From an uncultured Lachnospiraceae bacterium (GTDB taxonomy: Bacteria; Bacillota; Clostridia; Lachnospirales; Lachnospiraceae), in contig CANRBX010000011.1 of the NCBI GenBank assembly GCA_947628955.1, positions 1 through 59,473 of the forward strand: 59,473 nucleotides of DNA, read 5' to 3'. The position numbers and the translations under genes are program-made. Position 1 is the first letter of the stretch, and the number at the start of each line of letters is the position of its first letter. Positions 57,955 through 59,473 of the stretch are shown here, one piece after another. The notes under the pieces were generated by a model. That model saw nothing but the letters and a program-made list of their open reading frames with translations. It was not told where the DNA came from and searched no databases.

Positions 57955-59166
57955 ATGGACAAGAAATATCTGATCACCCGCATGGATGGGAGGATCTATT
58001 CGTTCCTGATGAGCGGGCAGGATGCGGTGGAGATACACTGCGACGCAGCGCATGACGAGTATGTGATCGGGAATATTTACGTCGGAAGGATCAAAAACAT
58101 TGCGAAGAATATCGGGGCGGCTTTTGTGGAGATCGCGCAGGACATGGTCTGCCATCTGGCGCTTGACGACATAAAGCATCCCATCTACACGAAAAAGGGA
58201 ACCTCCGCCCTGCCGCAGGCCGGCGACGAGCTTCTTGTCCAGATCGCGCGGGAGGGCATGAAGACGAAGCGACCGTCTGTGACGACGAATCTGTCCCTGC
58301 ACGGAAAGTATGTGCTGCTGACCACCGGAACCGACAGGGACGCGGTCTCTTCAAAGCTGGACCGCGCAGAGAAGCAGAGACTGCTGTCGCTCGCCGAAGA
58401 ATTTTCCTGCCAGGCGGCCGCAGGCGGTGTCCGCAGCTGGCTTTTCCGCACGAATGCGGGAGGGGCGCCCGTCGGGCTGCTGCAGCGGGACATGGAGCTT
58501 CTGAACAGGGAGTATGAGGCGCTGATGGAAAAGGCCCGGTACCGGACCTGCTATTCGTGCCTGTACCGGATGCCGGCCGCGTATCTGCTGAGGCTGTCCA
58601 ACCTGTATGATTCCGAGGCAGAGAGGATCCTGACGGACGAGGCGGATCTGCATGAAGAGATCCTGGCATATCTGACCGCGAGCCAGCCGGAGGACGTGCG
58701 AAAGCTGGTATTTTATCAGGATGACCTGCTGCCGATGAAAAAGCTGTACTCTCTGGAGAGACAGCTCGCGGAGGCCCTGCAGGAGCGCGTGTGGCTGAAA
58801 TCCGGCGGATATCTGGTCATTCAGCCGACGGAGGCACTGACCGTGATCGACGTGAACACCGGGAAATTTGAGGGCGGCAGGAAGCGCGAGGCTGCCTTTC
58901 TGAAGGTAAACTGCGAGGCCGCCGTCGAGATCGCGCGCCAGCTGAGGCTGCGCAATATAAGCGGCATTATTATCATCGATTTTATCAACCTGGAAGAGGA
59001 AGAATCCCGGAAAAAGCTGCTTGCGACGCTGGAGGCAGAGCTGAAAAGAGACCCGATCCGCACGACGCTGGTGGATATGACGAGGCTGTCCCTCGTGGAG
59101 GTCACCCGCCAGAAAAAGGAGAAGCCGCTGGCGGAATGTATGCGCGCGGTATTTCCGGACAGATAG
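57955..59166 (+). CDS. rng: Ribonuclease E/G family protein
   Basis: 403 residues. An S1-like RNA-binding domain comes first (NIYVGRIKNIAKNIGAAFVE, interrupted as in RNase G), then the RNase E/G catalytic core with the metal-binding aspartates in ALTVIDVNTGKFEGG and IIIIDFINLEEEE. RNase G trims the 5' end of 16S rRNA and decays mRNA in other bacteria. GGAGGAG precedes ATG 57955 by 7 bases. It lies right after the methyltransferase island but by synteny belongs with TIGR03960-TIGR03936. A ribosomal-protein operon (rplU) is commonly next and would lie beyond the window. Confidence 0.93.
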   Translation: MDKKYLITRMDGRIYSFLMSGQDAVEIHCDAAHDEYVIGNIYVGRIKNIAKNIGAAFVEIAQDMVCHLALDDIKHPIYTKKGTSALPQAGDELLVQIAREGMKTKRPSVTTNLSLHGKYVLLTTGTDRDAVSSKLDRAEKQRLLSLAEEFSCQAAAGGVRSWLFRTNAGGAPVGLLQRDMELLNREYEALMEKARYRTCYSCLYRMPAAYLLRLSNLYDSEAERILTDEADLHEEILAYLTASQPEDVRKLVFYQDDLLPMKKLYSLERQLAEALQERVWLKSGGYLVIQPTEALTVIDVNTGKFEGGRKREAAFLKVNCEAAVEIARQLRLRNISGIIIIDFINLEEEESRKKLLATLEAELKRDPIRTTLVDMTRLSLVEVTRQKKEKPLAECMRAVFPDR

Positions 59167-59241
59167 TTGCCAGAATAATTTCGTCCTGAATTTTATCCTG
59201 AATTTTATCGCTTAAAATTGCTCTAAAATGAAATAAAACAC

Positions 59242-59270
59242 TTGACGAAAAAGGAATGTGATTGTATCAT
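59242..59270 (+). promoter_or_regulatory. Strong promoter downstream of rng
   Basis: TTGACG (59242-59247), a 17-bp spacer and TATCAT (59265-59270). Both boxes are 5/6 matches. Confidence 0.7.
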
Positions 59271-59348
59271 AAATATAGTAAATATTGCCTGAGTTTCCAG
59301 GAAGAATGTTTTCTGACCAAAGGTTATTTTTCCAATTATTGTGTCCAT

Positions 59349-59390
59349 AGCAGAAGAGGTTACTGTTTAGAAACAGTAACCTCTTCTGCT
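59349..59390 (+). other. 20-bp perfect hairpin in the leader after rng
   Basis: AGCAGAAGAGGTTACTGTTT (59349-59368) pairs with AAACAGTAACCTCTTCTGCT (59371-59390). There is no T-run directly after it, so it is more likely a regulatory or protective hairpin than a terminator. Confidence 0.75.
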
Positions 59391-59473
59391 TGCAGGCAGG
59401 GTTGTTTCACGAAGAAAATATTAAACCGAAGAAAGATTGATTTTATCGGGAGTTATGGATACTATACAAAATT

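Larger units (their letters stand above)
59167..59473 (+). other. Gene-free region after rng: promoter and leader of a gene outside the window
   Basis: 307 bp without an ORF of note. It begins with a direct repeat CCTGAATTTTAT, has a strong promoter at 59242-59270, and then about 200 nt of AT-rich leader with a 20-bp hairpin. The arrangement (rng, then leader) fits an autoregulated rplU (L21) operon leader, but I cannot match the known L21 leader fold by eye. Confidence 0.45.

Noticed and set aside
1..59473. tRNA, rRNA, T-box or known riboswitch
   Set aside because: I looked at the longer intergenic gaps (664-901, 18456-18920, 21697-22019, 33946-34153, 35729-36003, 59167-59473) and saw no cloverleaf, rRNA-like sequence or T-box signature. 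A covariance-model scan would be decisive.

Overview
The window reads as a chromosome segment of a spore-forming, fairly GC-rich member of the Clostridia, most likely Lachnospiraceae. This rests on gene content and order: an alpha/beta-type SASP, GerW and a YlbJ/SpoVV-type protein (sporulation); ruvB-zapA-U32; rpmB / asp23-DAK2-recG; rsmD-coaD-ylbJ; hisZ-hisG-hisD-hisB-hisIE; and a TIGR03960-TIGR03936-rng group. No rRNA, tRNA, integrase, transposase or CRISPR array was recognised.

Layout. 1-7.5 kb: the end of ruvB, zapA, a U32 peptidase, and an FtsW/RodA-type glycosyltransferase overlapping a class B PBP (division and wall synthesis). 7.5-10.3 kb: Nudix hydrolase, a small conserved protein, DUF2953 protein, GerW and a 45-residue membrane peptide. 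10.4-15.1 kb: rpmB (minus), divergent from asp23-DAK2/FakA-like-recG. 15.3-18.5 kb: SASP, an unusual methylglyoxal-synthase-like protein, a Lys/Ala-rich protein and a DUF1846 protein. 18.5-32.3 kb: a structured-RNA-like repeat locus in front of rsmD-coaD, a coiled-coil protein, YlbJ/SpoVV, an M23 peptidase, a RelQ-type alarmone synthetase, several RNA-modification enzymes (RsmF, RsuA, RluA families), HAD, YgiQ radical SAM, RecU and an EamA transporter. 32.3-35.7 kb: a more AT-rich accessory patch with an AlbA_2 regulator under an operator-rich promoter, flanked by two decayed sirtuin genes, then HxlR and TIGR04076 genes. 35.8-41.6 kb: the histidine operon. 41.7-47.8 kb: GNAT, SH3 protein, a small protein, Ig-like/C39-like peptidase, macrodomain-HTH and vWA genes. 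48-50.9 kb: TIGR03960 and TIGR03936. 50.9-57.9 kb: a tightly overlapping island of three DNA methyltransferase-like genes. 58-59.4 kb: rng and a promoter plus leader for a gene beyond the window.

Three things stand out. (1) At 18.57-18.92 kb a perfect consensus promoter, with a palindromic operator beside it, faces a roughly 125-nt multi-stem RNA-like element; a 76-nt part of it is repeated and a third fragment carries the Shine-Dalgarno of rsmD. (2) The three-methyltransferase island has no separate restriction or helicase gene and sits between genes I expect to be neighbours. (3) The segment is unusually rich in short tandem repeats (25-93 bp units), both between genes and in frame inside otherwise ordinary proteins, and in small palindromic dispersed elements placed right behind stop codons.

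All functions come from reading motifs and gene order. No database search was run.
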